Of a stretch of 64,000 nucleotides of DNA, positions 38,191 through 48,503 are shown piece after piece. Below the pieces are notes generated by a model, which saw nothing but the letters and a program-made list of their open reading frames with translations, had not been told where the DNA came from and made no database searches. The position numbers were made by a program, and so were the translations under genes. Where the stretch lies: contig NC_064678.1 in the NCBI RefSeq assembly GCF_023278565.1, forward strand, positions 6,262,001 through 6,326,000, read 5' to 3'. The stretch comes from Colletotrichum lupini (taxonomy: Eukaryota; Ascomycota; Sordariomycetes; Glomerellales; Glomerellaceae). How positions within the stretch are numbered: the first letter of the stretch is position 1; each line of letters begins with the position of its first letter.

Positions 38191-39216
38191 GCACACTCTG
38201 GAGAACCAGGAGAAATCCGACTACCTTCAGGCCGTCAAATGCTTATTCGAATCACCCGCCAAAACGGGCATTAAGGGTACGAAGACAAGATGGGATAAAC
38301 TTCAAAGCTGCCACGTCGAATAGTCGAACTTCATTCACGGAGTTGGGTAAGCTTTCTAAACAGCCAATCTCGAGTTGTTTTTTTCTAACTCCACATTCAG
38401 AGCCTTCCTTCCTTGGCACCGCCTCTTCCTTCGTCTCCACGAAATCCTTCTCCAAGAGGAGTGCGGATACACTGGTGCTCTGCCTTACTGGGACGAGCAG
38501 CGCGATCTTGAGGTGTTTGGAACTGTCGAGAAGGCCTCTGTTTAGGGCTCTGATGAGTTCAGCTTCGGAACCAACGGTGTCAACACCACTCAAGGCACCA
38601 ACTGCGTCATTGATGGCCCTTTCGCCAACACCACCCTTCGCATGGACCAAGTCTACGGCATCGACTACTATGACGAATACTGCCTCTCTCGCGAGTTTAA
38701 CCAGACTGCCTTTACTTTCGCCAATCAGTCCTACGTCGACGAGTGCTACGTGAAGGAGACTTACAACGAGGCCAACTTCTGCTACGTTGATTCCCCTCAC
38801 TCTTGTGGCCACCTTGCTACTGGCGGCACCGTAAGTAACCTTCTCAATCCAATCTTCGGCTGTATTTCTGACGCCTGTGATAGATGGAGAACCAAAACGC
38901 CAGTCCTGGTGACCCGATCTTCTTCTTGCACCATGCCAACTTGGATCGCCTCTGGTGGGACTGGCAACTCGCGAACCTCTCTTCGCGCCTCACTGATATG
39001 AGCGGTCAGCTCATCCCTCCCACCTTCATCATGGAGCAGAACCGCTGGCTCACGCCTTCTGCGGCCTACCTCGACTACGACGGTGATGCAGGCAACGACA
39101 CCACTCTAAACCACGTTTTGTGGATGGCTGAGATCATCCCTAACAAGACTATCGCTGATGTGATGGATCTGAGATCCGAGCTCCTTTGCACGGAGTACAT
39201 TGTTGCTGAGAAATAG
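38191..39216 (+). pseudogene. Tyrosinase, exons 2-4, with RIP-type stop codons
   Basis: Type-3 dicopper monophenol oxidase, expected to be secreted. Exon 2 is 38191-38346, exon 3 38401-38830, exon 4 38884-39216; with exon 1 the product would be 353 residues. The intron-1 branch point (TACTAAC, 38172-38178) and CAG acceptor (38188-38190) are intact. CuA histidines are in FIHGVGAFLPWHRLFLRLHE; CuB histidines are in SPHSCGHLATGG and FFLHHANLDRLWWDW. Exon 2 is stopped by TAG at 38321-38323 (Gln expected in HVE-Q-SNF) and exon 3 by TAG at 38543-38545 (Trp expected). With the exon 1/2 junction stop this makes three premature stops, all explained by C-to-T transitions on one or other strand. Likely function before decay: oxidation of phenols in pigment synthesis or secondary metabolism. 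Confidence 0.88.
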
Positions 39217-39804
39217 AAAGAGTGCTTGCACTATGATGATGTGAGATGGTTCATCCCCGAATTTGCGGGTGCAGATATACCCCCCTAGACGTATAGATTT
39301 CTCAAGATAATAGACATAAACTTCAAATATCCCAGCTGCCAGCAGATGAAAGCTACATAAATTCGGCGTGATCGGCAATTTACTGTTTTCTTTGACGTCG
39401 TTCTTCTCGTTGTAAGCCCGGGTCACGGCAAGCAGCATTGGTGTTGATGCGTGTCTCGGACATACTAAACGTCAGAAAATGGTTGGTCGCTCGGCTTTAG
39501 GCAGAATGCATTTCTGTAATCCCGATGATTGAATCCGCCTACCGCCAACAGTCCGACATCCAGCGATCGAAGCCACAAACACTGATCTTAGCGCCGGGAG
39601 TAAGCTGTCTCGCGATTCGGGAATATCTATATCAATGTTTCAATAGGCATCGGCGAGGTTGAACACCAAAGATATAAAGCTTGGCATTACAAGGCATCAG
39701 GACTTTTTAACGATCGCGATTCAGCTACACTTCACCCAGTGGACATCTTGCCTCGTCTCAACGGTAATCACCATTCAAATAAACAAGTCAACTATCTGCC
39801 TAAC
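39217..39804. other. Intergenic region upstream of SDR gene
   Basis: About 590 bp of normal composition between the tyrosinase stop and the SDR start. It presumably contains the tyrosinase 3' end and the SDR promoter. No exon recognised. Confidence 0.4.
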
Positions 39805-40805
39805 ATGTCATTCCCATATAAGCAAGTACTTCTAGTAGGTGCCACATCGGGCATTGGAGCAGCAATGGCGGATAAGCTTGTCGGAAACGGCGTCAAAGTC
39901 GTCGCTGTCGGTCGGCGCCAGGAACGACTAGATGCATTTGTCAAGAAGCACGGCTCAAGCAAGGCAGCCTCTGTCCGGTTTGACTTTACAAATAGGGCAG
40001 GTCTCGATGATTTTGTGAAGAGGTCAGTCCCAAGTGCAGAAAATCACTGCCCATAAGCCCCCCGCCCCCGCCCCCTCCCCCACCACGGAATGGATTACTC
40101 GACCCGAAGCGTAGAAAGGCCTTGCGGACTTGATGCCTCCATACGGCAAGCATTAGCGACTTACTATACTAACAGTTTAACAGGGTTGTTGATGAGTTTC
40201 CCGATCTGGATTGTGTGTTCATCAACTCGGGAATCCAAAGTCAGATCAAGTTGTCAGAACCTAGCAGTGTTGATCTTGATGCCTTTCGGGAGGAGATAAA
40301 CGTCAACTTCTTGAGCGTTGTCGACATGTCGGTCAAATTCCTTCCGAGACTCCAAGAAAAAGCAATCCCGACAAGTTTGATCATTACCGGCACTCACCTT
40401 GCTCTGATTCCGGCAGTGACTTTACCAGCATACTCTGCTTCCAAAGCAGCTCTTCATGCCTTTGTCTACTCTCTGAGACAACAACTACAAGGGTCTAGCA
40501 CTAAGATCGTAGAGATCTGGCCTCCCTTAGTGCAAAGTCAGTCGTCAAATGTGCTATTTTTGATATCCAGGACAATACTGACAACACCACCAGCCGAATT
40601 GCACGATTACATGGGCGAGGAGAAAGGTCGATCGATGGGAATGCCTGTTGACGCGTTTACCAATGAGACATACAAGCAACTTGTTTCGGGCACTGAACAT
40701 ATTCTGGTTGGCTCAGTCGGCCTGGAAGAACCATTCCAGCAGTTGGTAAAGGCAAGACAGAAACAGTCGGATGATCTGTCAAAATTCATGCTCTCACACC
40801 CCTAA
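39805..40805 (+). CDS. Short-chain dehydrogenase/reductase (classical SDR)
   Basis: NAD(P)-dependent oxidoreductase of unknown substrate. Three exons (39805-40022, 40184-40536, 40594-40805) give 260 residues. The cofactor motif LLVGATSGIGAAMADKL lies at residues 10-26. FINSG stands for the NNAG motif. The catalytic Ser lies in IITGT and the Tyr/Lys pair in AYSASK. The C-terminal part reads VEIWPPLVQTELHDYMG across the second junction, as in fungal DltE-like SDRs. Intron 1 is long (161 nt) with a TACTAAC branch point. An in-frame GTG at 39739 also opens the frame upstream, but ATG at 39805 directly precedes the first beta strand. No signal peptide; cytosolic location expected. Confidence 0.88.
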
Positions 40806-41357
40806 AGTAGATAGTGAGAGAAGATGCCAAAAGCTTGATAGTCTTGGTGATCCACTCGAATCCTCCCGCTGTTCGATCTTACCGTGGATCAGATGTAACT
40901 TAGGTCACAATGGAACAACATTGAGGTGGCCAAGCGTGTTCAGAATGTCATTGAACCATCTTTGCAGGATAAGTGGTCATCCCTGGCGATGATCATTTGA
41001 TACTTAATTCTTGGGACAATACCTAGATCCTAAGTGAAGATCACGCTTTACATGTGCACGCAAATCTTGTAAAAACATGGTTTGGCTATAGGGTCCCATA
41101 ACACTTGGCTGCAGTTTGAAACCTCAGGTTCTTGCTATTCTCTTTTACGTGACTTGTTCTGATTATTGACGACATATTTTTACATCTCGACACGCCTATT
41201 TCAGCAACAATTGCCACGATCACTTTAGCCGAATGAGAAATCGACACAGTGTCATGTTCTAGCGATTTGAGTGTACTTGCTATTTTCAGACTTGATCAAA
41301 TACATGTAACTCAATGATAGGTAATCATGGCCTAGAAGTAGCTGGGTTGCAACGCAA
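40806..41357. other. Intergenic region between convergent genes
   Basis: About 550 bp between the SDR (+) and the alpha/beta hydrolase (-), both ending here. No coding or structural signal recognised. Confidence 0.4.
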
Positions 41358-42431
41358 TCAAAGTACTGACTTTTGGCGCTTCGCGTACCCGCTTTCCCAG
41401 AACCCAGGCCAGTAATCAGGAACTTCCTCAAGGATAAACCTCGAAAGAGCTGCGCTGGTCTCAGCCGGCTTCTCCATGTTTGCCCAATGTCCAGCTTGAA
41501 TAGTCACTTCGGTGAGGTTGCTACACGCCTGGCGCATTGGCTCGGCTAGCCGGGTAGTCTTGGTCTCGCACACGTAGTCGAATGCTGCATGAATGAGCAA
41601 GGCAGGCTTCTCAAATTTGCCATCGTTTGGTGCCTTTGAGTTGAACTCGTGGTTGCGCTCATGGTTCATGTAGTAAGCTGATCCCGGCCAGTACCCCGTC
41701 TTCTTCATCGCCTTAGTGAACTCATCAAAGACCTCACCCTCGAGGAGGGGAGCTGGAATTTGATCTGGGGATGGAGGTTGTGAGATCCCGCCAAACCATC
41801 CTCCGTCCTTTCTGACAGTGGAAGTGAATGTGGGCTTAGGGGGATAAACTGGCTTGCCCGGTTGCCACAAAGCCTTGTTGATCCCCTCGATATCTTTCTC
41901 ATACCAGGCGACAGCCTTTTCAAAATCTTCTTCGTAATGACGCATGTAGTCCCATTGTCCGTAGGGGTATTGGTCTTCGGGATAAACCTGGCGGTCGACA
42001 AGGGCCAGTATTGCGTTCAGCCCCAAGTCAAGTGTGCGATACGGAACACAGACATTCACCAGGGCCTTGACAACTTCCGGACGCTGTGCTGCAACAGTTG
42101 AAACGCACGGGGAACCCCAGTCATGACCGATCCAGACGGCCTCCTTCCGACCAGTGTGTGCGAGGAGTGCTAGTAGTCCTTCGAGAATACTCTGCTGGGA
42201 GTAATCCTCGATAACTTTGCGAGCTGTCGATTTGCCGTATCCGGGCATGTCCGGCGCGATGGCCCGGAAACCTAGAGCGCTGAACTCCTCAAGCTGAGGT
42301 TTCCACGCAAGTGAAATCGCCGGCCAGCCATGGACGAATACAAGGAGAGGTCCATTGACTGGACCCGCAGCGAGGTAGTGGATATTCTTGTTGTCGGCGT
42401 AGCCAACGTCGTATTCCTCAAAGGTAGACAT
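41358..42431 (-). CDS. Alpha/beta hydrolase, soluble epoxide hydrolase-like
   Basis: Intronless 357-residue protein of the epoxide hydrolase branch of the alpha/beta hydrolase fold, expected to open epoxides to diols in the cytosol. The oxyanion motif HGWP is at 34-37. The nucleophile Asp 104 is in the elbow WIGHDWGS. The acid is probably Asp 285 in AAFDYVCE and the base His 315 in AGHWANMEKP. The cap domain (about 140-255) is Tyr/Trp-rich, as expected for the tyrosines that activate the epoxide, though I cannot assign which. An Asp rather than Ser nucleophile argues against an esterase; a haloalkane dehalogenase is the main alternative. Start at MSTFEEYDVGY is the only good ATG. Confidence 0.88.
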   Translation of the reverse strand: MSTFEEYDVGYADNKNIHYLAAGPVNGPLLVFVHGWPAISLAWKPQLEEFSALGFRAIAPDMPGYGKSTARKVIEDYSQQSILEGLLALLAHTGRKEAVWIGHDWGSPCVSTVAAQRPEVVKALVNVCVPYRTLDLGLNAILALVDRQVYPEDQYPYGQWDYMRHYEEDFEKAVAWYEKDIEGINKALWQPGKPVYPPKPTFTSTVRKDGGWFGGISQPPSPDQIPAPLLEGEVFDEFTKAMKKTGYWPGSAYYMNHERNHEFNSKAPNDGKFEKPALLIHAAFDYVCETKTTRLAEPMRQACSNLTEVTIQAGHWANMEKPAETSAALSRFILEEVPDYWPGFWESGYAKRQKSVL

Positions 42432-45125
42432 TGTGAGTTTTGAGATGAATTGTGTTGGGACGTGTTTCAGCAGACAGGTTCGGGAGCTTGGTTCTTATAC
42501 TTCATCTCATACCTAAGGTAGTCATTTTGGAGTCAAGGCTGGAGTATGACCAAGCCTAAAACTCCGCAACTATATGCATGCCTATCCGTGGACCTGATGG
42601 AACGAGGGATGTGTAGATCACGTCCACAAAAAGTAAGATGAGGTGAGCTGAGTAAAACGTCGCTGCATATGCAACCACCTGTCGACAGCGAAAGTGGATA
42701 TATTTTGTTCCCGCTTCGACCGAATGGTCGACCGGCCGATCTGGGCGTTGCTGAGTGGTCGGAGTCCTTGTAGGCCGCGGGCCAAGTTTCGGCTGGATTA
42801 TTAATACCTGCATTGGCGCATGTGCATGTTAGCTTGTGTCACCCACCTTAGAATCCCCGCAATGCCCGGCCACTCTGTCGTGGAGGCGCTGTTCTTTCAG
42901 TCCAGTCAACATCGGGGGTCAAAAGCGTACCTAGACAGAACATACATTCAATGTGGGCAATATGATGTGTCTTCAACCGCCCCTTAAGTGCCCAATGAGG
43001 CGCACTTAAATACAGGGCCAAATGGTGCGGAACGTATCAATTAGCCGAAGAGTTGAGGGAAGAAACCAGTAACGACCATCGTTGCACCCCCTTGCTTGTC
43101 TCGAAGTGGGGTGCTATTGCCAGTACAGTGCTGTGATGTTGTTAAGCCAGCTTCCTTAGCAAGCTGAGCCAGGTCCTTGTTCACAGGGATACAGCAAGAT
43201 GTAGATTGAATCGAGATCTTGCGTCGAATCCCATCTAACTATCAGATATTTCCAGTCAATTCCTTTTGCGGGCAGGCAAATGAGGTTTAGCGGTGACTCC
43301 TCGTGGTCTATTTCGTCGCGGGTCCAATTGGAAGCAGCGTGACTACAGTCTTCTTCAGGCGATGTCAGCAAAGCTTCATCAACAGACCACCTCCTTCGCA
43401 GGAAGGGGTGATTCCGCGGAAACGATTCTCTGACTCACTACATTATCTGACCAGATTGGCAGCAGCTTACACTCGGCCGAACTGCCATTTTGCCAGCACG
43501 CAGTGAGCATCTCTACTCTACCTTACCTAATAAAAGTACCTTCTGTTCATCACGCTATCTTGACACCGCCTCGAAGGCGCCACCTGACATTGACCTCACT
43601 TACCGTCAACGTAATGTTAAAGCCAGTTGTCCTAAGCATTGAGAAACTATCCATACGTCGCCGAGAATCTGAAGTACATGTTCACCACGTGCCAAGAACT
43701 GACTGATGATATAATTTGGTGGGTTTACCCCGAATGCAACATTGCCGAACCGAGAGTAAACTATCGGCTCCAAGGTAGCTTACCAGGCTTATGAGGTTAC
43801 TCTCGCAAACCTAACATCGGATTTATCGGTTCTTTCCTAGCCCGGTTTCTTCTGGAAGCGCACACTCTTAAACATTGCAGAGAATCCTCAAGTGCACTCA
43901 AGACATTTGGGTCGGTGTTATAACGGGCCCGCGTGCGGCAGCAGCCATACCCCGCCTCCAGAGCAGACTAGGATTACTGATTAATTGACAAATCATTCAG
44001 ACTCAATACATGTATCTCGAAAGCTTGGGTTCCGCTACTGGGTTGAAGAATATGGAGCTGTTAACAAGATGCTTGCGCATCTCCCCGCTAATTATAGTTG
44101 AATAGTAAACATCCAACAAGAGAGAGATTGATCCACTAAGCTGACAATGACTCACTTAGACAGAAAGATAGATCCATCAATGCCCACTAGAATATGGTCA
44201 GTCAGGCAGAAATCCTCAATCGCCATGATCCCCGCGACTTGACATGTTTGGAATCATGGGCCAAATCACGTATTTCAAAACTAGCACCAGCATCCACCGG
44301 CCAAGTTTGACGGAAGCCATTGCCCTGGAGTCACAAAAGACCTATAAGCGGAATCTCGTTTCGTAGAACCCCCATAATCCTTGAAATTTCGGACTACAAT
44401 ATCGGCTAGAATCAATCTGAAAACCCCTGTCTCCGAGGACAAACAAGCGTCGATCTTTGGACGTCTAGACGAATTTCCATTCCTATACACCTCGTTCGTT
44501 CTTACATTGTACCGAAAAGTTCTAATAAGCAGTTCTCAAGCGAAATTTGGAGGGCCAACGTGACTGCCGAGGGGGAATACAGGTCTACTGATGGAGACGC
44601 CTGGTTGGACCCGTATGACGGAAAGTGGATGGCGCCCACCGGATACTCCCCCCACCGGGTCGCTCTCCAGGCTAGCACTACTGCACCCAGTTTAGTGTTG
44701 CCTGGGCTGGATATCTGGTGAACGAGAGAAAGAAATAGCACCTCTACGACGTGTCTTCCGTAATGAGAGATTCAAACGTGTTACGTGTTTGTGGCATGGT
44801 CATATTGAAGAAAAGCTCCCAAGCAGACGGACTTAGGATTGTCAAGATATCGGGACGAGACAGGTTGTCGATTGGTTTCCATGAGCATATCTGACATGTA
44901 CTCACCTCGTAAATTTGCGGCCTAGCATGAAGCAGAAGTTGCAGTGTCTCGATATTTGCGAGTCGTGCAGAGAAGGATAATCATGCTGTCATCCTTTCGC
45001 GGAAGAGAGGGGGATGACCCAGGGTTGTGTAGATCTTTGCTGGTGGTGTAACCCCAATCTCCCCTTCTACGTACAAGCCATGAAAAATGCGGAGGGTAGC
45101 AACCCCTAATGCGCCCTCTCTCCAC
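42432..45125. other. Long non-coding or unrecognised region
   Basis: About 2.7 kb of normal composition upstream of both the hydrolase (-) and the glucanase (+). Only short overlapping frames occur on both strands. A stretch at about 44565-44715 reads TDGDAWLDPYDGKWMAP on the + strand. That faintly recalls the W-PYDG motif of secreted HNH (DUF1524) nucleases but has no extension, so it is at best a relic. Confidence 0.35.
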
Positions 45126-45141
45126 GTGCGGGGCCCCGCAC
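45126..45141. promoter_or_regulatory. Perfect 16-bp palindrome with paired CreA-like motifs
   Basis: gtgcggggccccgcac is a perfect palindrome about 395 bp before the GH5 start codon. Each arm contains GCGGGG, matching the SYGGRG consensus of the carbon catabolite repressor CreA. An overlapping CACGTG lies at 45123-45128. Carbon-source control of a secreted glucanase would make biological sense; this is inference from sequence only. Confidence 0.4.
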
Positions 45142-45535
45142 ACTTACACGCGTGGCATGTAGGTAGGAGTAAGCATAATGAGATCCGTAAGCTATGATTG
45201 AGGACCTCATTGGGAGGGGGAGGCACATTCTCATTGTCCAGTAATACGAGTATACAAGACCGGACTCAATTCAGATCTCGGGTCAAAGAGTGACGGAGCT
45301 AAGAAGGTTATGGATGTTTATGACAGTCGTGTTGTATTTTCTTGCGGGGGGCTTGATCCAATAACCATGTAATTAGATGTCTTAGACTTCACCATATTTT
45401 ACTATTTAATCCCGTTCTGAGCTCCGAGGACTAGAATTCGAAAACCAACCCCTGGGACAACTTTTCTGTGCCTCCTTACTAAGCTGAGCTGCCTCTCTGA
45501 GTCAATTTTGTCACTTACCAGACATCATCACCGAG

Positions 45536-46705
45536 ATGAAGACGTCCAATATCCTAAGTTTCCTAGGCCTCTTTCTCGTCAGCGCATTCGCTGTTCCAAA
45601 TCAGAATTATGTTGATTGGAAGACCTTCAAGGCCAATGGAGTCAACCTCGGTGGCTGGCTAGTTCAAGAAGCCGTCCTAGACGCCGGGTTCTGGAGTCAG
45701 TACGGCGGCAATACCACCGACGAGTGGGGATTTTGCGTCCGTCTTGGCTCGCAATGTGGCCCGGTCCTGGAACGACGCTATGCAACCTATTTCCAGCCCG
45801 CCGACATTGACAAGCTCGCCAAAGCTGGTGTCACCATCCTCCGCATCCCGACACACTACGCTGCTTGGATCAAAGTTCCTGGCTCCCAATTATACACCGG
45901 CAACCAAGTTCAATTCTTGAAAAACATTGCGACATATGCCATCACAAAGTACAATATGCACGTCATCGTCGATGTTCACTCCTTACCAGGTGGGCTCAAC
46001 GGGCTGGGTATTGGAGAGAAGGACGGCAACTATGGGTGGTTCAACAACGAAACTGCCCTGGAATATTCATACCGCACCATAGATGCCGTCGTTCAGTATG
46101 TTCAAACCTCCGGGTTTCCTCAGTCATACACCATTGCACCCCTGAACGAGCCAGTGGACAACCGCGACTTCTCCAAGTTCGGTACGCCGGATGCACTTAG
46201 CATCAATGGTGCTGCTTGGGTTGCAAAGTTTATCAACGGAGTCCTCTCCCGAGTCGCAGCTCTCAACCCGAAGATTCCAGTCATGGTACAAGGCAGTTTT
46301 CGTCCCGAGACGTTCTGGTCGCCGTATTTCCCTTCTGACGCAAACATCGTTTTCGATTCCCATCATTACTACTTCGCCGGCAGACCAACCACATCTGACA
46401 ACATACCGACTTTCATCTGCGAAGATGCCAAGGGGTCTATCAGCGATGGGAAATTTCCCGTCTTCATCGGCGAGTGGTCGATTCAGGCTCTCAGCAACAA
46501 CACTTTTGCCAGCCGAGCCAAGAATCTGAATGATGGGCTTTATGCTTGGTCCAAGTATACCCAAGGAAGCTCATATTGGAACGCCAAATTTTCTGGGACC
46601 GACCCAGTCAATGGTCAAGGAACTCAGAGCGATTATTGGAATTATGAAACTTTCATTGATTTGGGCATCATCGACCCAGCGTCTTCTGTGGGATTTTGCC
46701 CCTAG
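45536..46705 (+). CDS. Secreted GH5 exo-1,3-beta-glucanase
   Basis: Glycoside hydrolase family 5 protein of the fungal exo-1,3-beta-glucanase type, acting on cell-wall or environmental beta-glucan. Single exon, 389 residues. The signal peptide MKTSNILSFLGLFLVSAFA is followed by the mature start VPNQNYVDW. The family motif NLGGWLVQEA is near residues 37-46. RIPTHYAAW and VDVHSLPGG follow. The acid/base Glu 205 lies in APLNEP and the nucleophile Glu 313 in FIGEWS. Several N-glycosylation sequons are visible (NTT, NET, NNT). There is no GPI or C-terminal binding domain. A CreA-like palindrome lies upstream. The gene looks intact. Confidence 0.93.
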   Translation: MKTSNILSFLGLFLVSAFAVPNQNYVDWKTFKANGVNLGGWLVQEAVLDAGFWSQYGGNTTDEWGFCVRLGSQCGPVLERRYATYFQPADIDKLAKAGVTILRIPTHYAAWIKVPGSQLYTGNQVQFLKNIATYAITKYNMHVIVDVHSLPGGLNGLGIGEKDGNYGWFNNETALEYSYRTIDAVVQYVQTSGFPQSYTIAPLNEPVDNRDFSKFGTPDALSINGAAWVAKFINGVLSRVAALNPKIPVMVQGSFRPETFWSPYFPSDANIVFDSHHYYFAGRPTTSDNIPTFICEDAKGSISDGKFPVFIGEWSIQALSNNTFASRAKNLNDGLYAWSKYTQGSSYWNAKFSGTDPVNGQGTQSDYWNYETFIDLGIIDPASSVGFCP

Positions 46706-47126
46706 CCTTGAGGAATTCCGAGCCAACGATTATTTGTCAACACGCGAAGCAGCACGATAAATCCTTTCGAATTTGATTGACTCATCCATAGCGTAGTGGC
46801 TATTGTGCTCGGCATTCGCATGCCTGAAAAAGGTCATACCTGCCTCGTCGACTTTTCAAGTTCCCGAGAAATTCTTGAATATTAGCTAGAAACGAATTCA
46901 ATACATGATCACTAGGCCGTTTTCACTGATCTAACATGCTCGTTGAGGCGACTCTGATCAAGACAGCCTACAGGTTGAAAACTTAGGGTTATGTATTTTT
47001 CGGTGAATTGAAGCTTTTGACTATACCCACGCCGCTCATCCCTTTGTTCTGAGTATGATCCTTCGTGTTTAGCTGCTTGACCACAGTCGTCGTATGAGCC
47101 AACAACGACACATACTGAAGAAGACT
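46706..47126. other. Intergenic region between convergent genes
   Basis: About 420 bp between the GH5 gene (+) and the SDR gene (-). No feature recognised; presumably both 3' ends. Confidence 0.4.
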
Positions 47127-48158
47127 TCATTTACCCTTCTTATGAGCCTCAACCTTCTTCTTGAACAGCTCAGACATGAACTTCATCCGCATCCACTCAG
47201 GCATACAATCAAAGAGTACCAACTGGACTGCATGTTTGAACCAAGGCGTCATTTCCAGCATGCCCCTTTGAGTTGCTCTGCCCGCTCTCTTCAAGGCGGC
47301 CTTGGCGAATTCTCTGCCGTCTGGTGAACCCGGTGGCATGGCTACAGCGTTCGACTGCGTCTTCACGTCGCCAACCACAAGGCAAAGCACATCGACCTTC
47401 TTCTTTTCGGCTTTCATCTCCCTCGCGATGGCGTTGCTGAAGGAAGAAACGAAACCCTTAGTTCCAGAGTACACGGCCACGCCAGGCATTCCCATTCTGC
47501 CGCCGGAGCTGACGTTGAGCATCAAAGAAGGACCGTTCTTGGCGAGGATTGGGAGCATAAGTCGGGTCAACTGTGCCATGAATCGCGCGTTGAGGTTGAT
47601 GGTGCCGTCCACCTCTTCGCCAGTGAAGTCTTGCAGATGCCAGATCGCCGGCGGTCGAGCGGACACACCTCCAACGTTGTTGACCAGAACAGTGATTTTT
47701 AAGTCATCCATGTTGTCGACAGCAGCCTGCACCTTTTCGGGTGTGCTGGTGATGGCATCGACCTTGAGGATGCGGACGGCGATCTCGTCCTTGTGTCGAC
47801 GGAGACACTCCGATTCGATGAGAGCGCGGGCGTCCTCCAGTTCGTCTTCGTTGTTGCCCAGTAAGACGATATTAAAGCCTTGAAGCGCGAGTTCTTGCGC
47901 ACATCCCAGTCCGATGCCTGCGGAGGCGCCGGTCACGAGTGCCCAGGACTCATATGAGCCCTTCCTCTGATATTTTTTCAGTGACACAGAAGGAAGAATC
48001 CATATCGCAATGGCGTCGTAGAACTTGTAGGCAGAATAGAGAATCCAGATGAGGCCGATGGCCTGCAGAGTCTGCTCAAGCATGATGGTGGTTGCTGAGC
48101 TCGATGAGTTGTCGGAGGAGCTGCGATGGAGTTGAAAGAAGAAAGCCGCAGGTTTCAA
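47127..48158 (-). CDS. ER-type short-chain dehydrogenase (HSD17B12 / 3-ketoacyl-CoA reductase-like)
   Basis: Membrane-anchored SDR resembling the very-long-chain 3-oxoacyl-CoA reductase and 17-beta-hydroxysteroid dehydrogenase group, so a lipid substrate at the ER is likely. It is 343 residues from the first ATG. A second ATG at 48083 (MLEQTLQAIG) would give 318 and starts right at the hydrophobic anchor, with better context; I think it equally likely. The anchor is GLIWILYSAYKFYDAIAIWI. The cofactor site is VTGASAGIG, then LVNNVGG. The catalytic residues are Ser in NVSSGG and Tyr/Lys in YSGTK. The C-terminus ends HKKGK, a KKXX dilysine signal for retrieval to the ER. No introns. Confidence 0.88.
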   Translation of the reverse strand: MKPAAFFFQLHRSSSDNSSSSATTIMLEQTLQAIGLIWILYSAYKFYDAIAIWILPSVSLKKYQRKGSYESWALVTGASAGIGLGCAQELALQGFNIVLLGNNEDELEDARALIESECLRRHKDEIAVRILKVDAITSTPEKVQAAVDNMDDLKITVLVNNVGGVSARPPAIWHLQDFTGEEVDGTINLNARFMAQLTRLMLPILAKNGPSLMLNVSSGGRMGMPGVAVYSGTKGFVSSFSNAIAREMKAEKKKVDVLCLVVGDVKTQSNAVAMPPGSPDGREFAKAALKRAGRATQRGMLEMTPWFKHAVQLVLFDCMPEWMRMKFMSELFKKKVEAHKKGK

Positions 48159-48503
48159 TTAGGATGAGACGAAAGTCTTTCAGCGGCAACTTCCAGGAGG
48201 GCTATCGCCTAATCACTCGCTAACGCGTCTCCGCTATGCTAGCGGCGTGGGGACAAGACCGTGCCCGGCCCGAGCACTGACTGTCATCGTGCACCTCATC
48301 TGATGTTAACACCGCGTGTTCGGAGTCAAGTCAAGAGAAACGACGCTCGACTTGTATTCGGAGAACTCGCCTTTCATCGGAATATGCCGGCCTTGGCTTC
48401 CTGACTAAATGATTCAAAACACCGGCCCAGCTGATCTATTGTGTAGGGAATACTTGGTGGTTTACTACCTAGTTCAAACCAGCATAGGCAGCTAGGCTGG
48501 GAT
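48159..48503. other. Promoter side of ER-type SDR gene
   Basis: About 345 bp between the SDR start and the 3' end of the kinase gene; both genes are on the minus strand. No specific motif assigned. Confidence 0.35.

Noticed and set aside
44565..44715. Possible HNH/DUF1524 nuclease relic (WLDPYDGK)
   Set aside because: A single short motif without the following DIDH signature or upstream domain; too weak to call.
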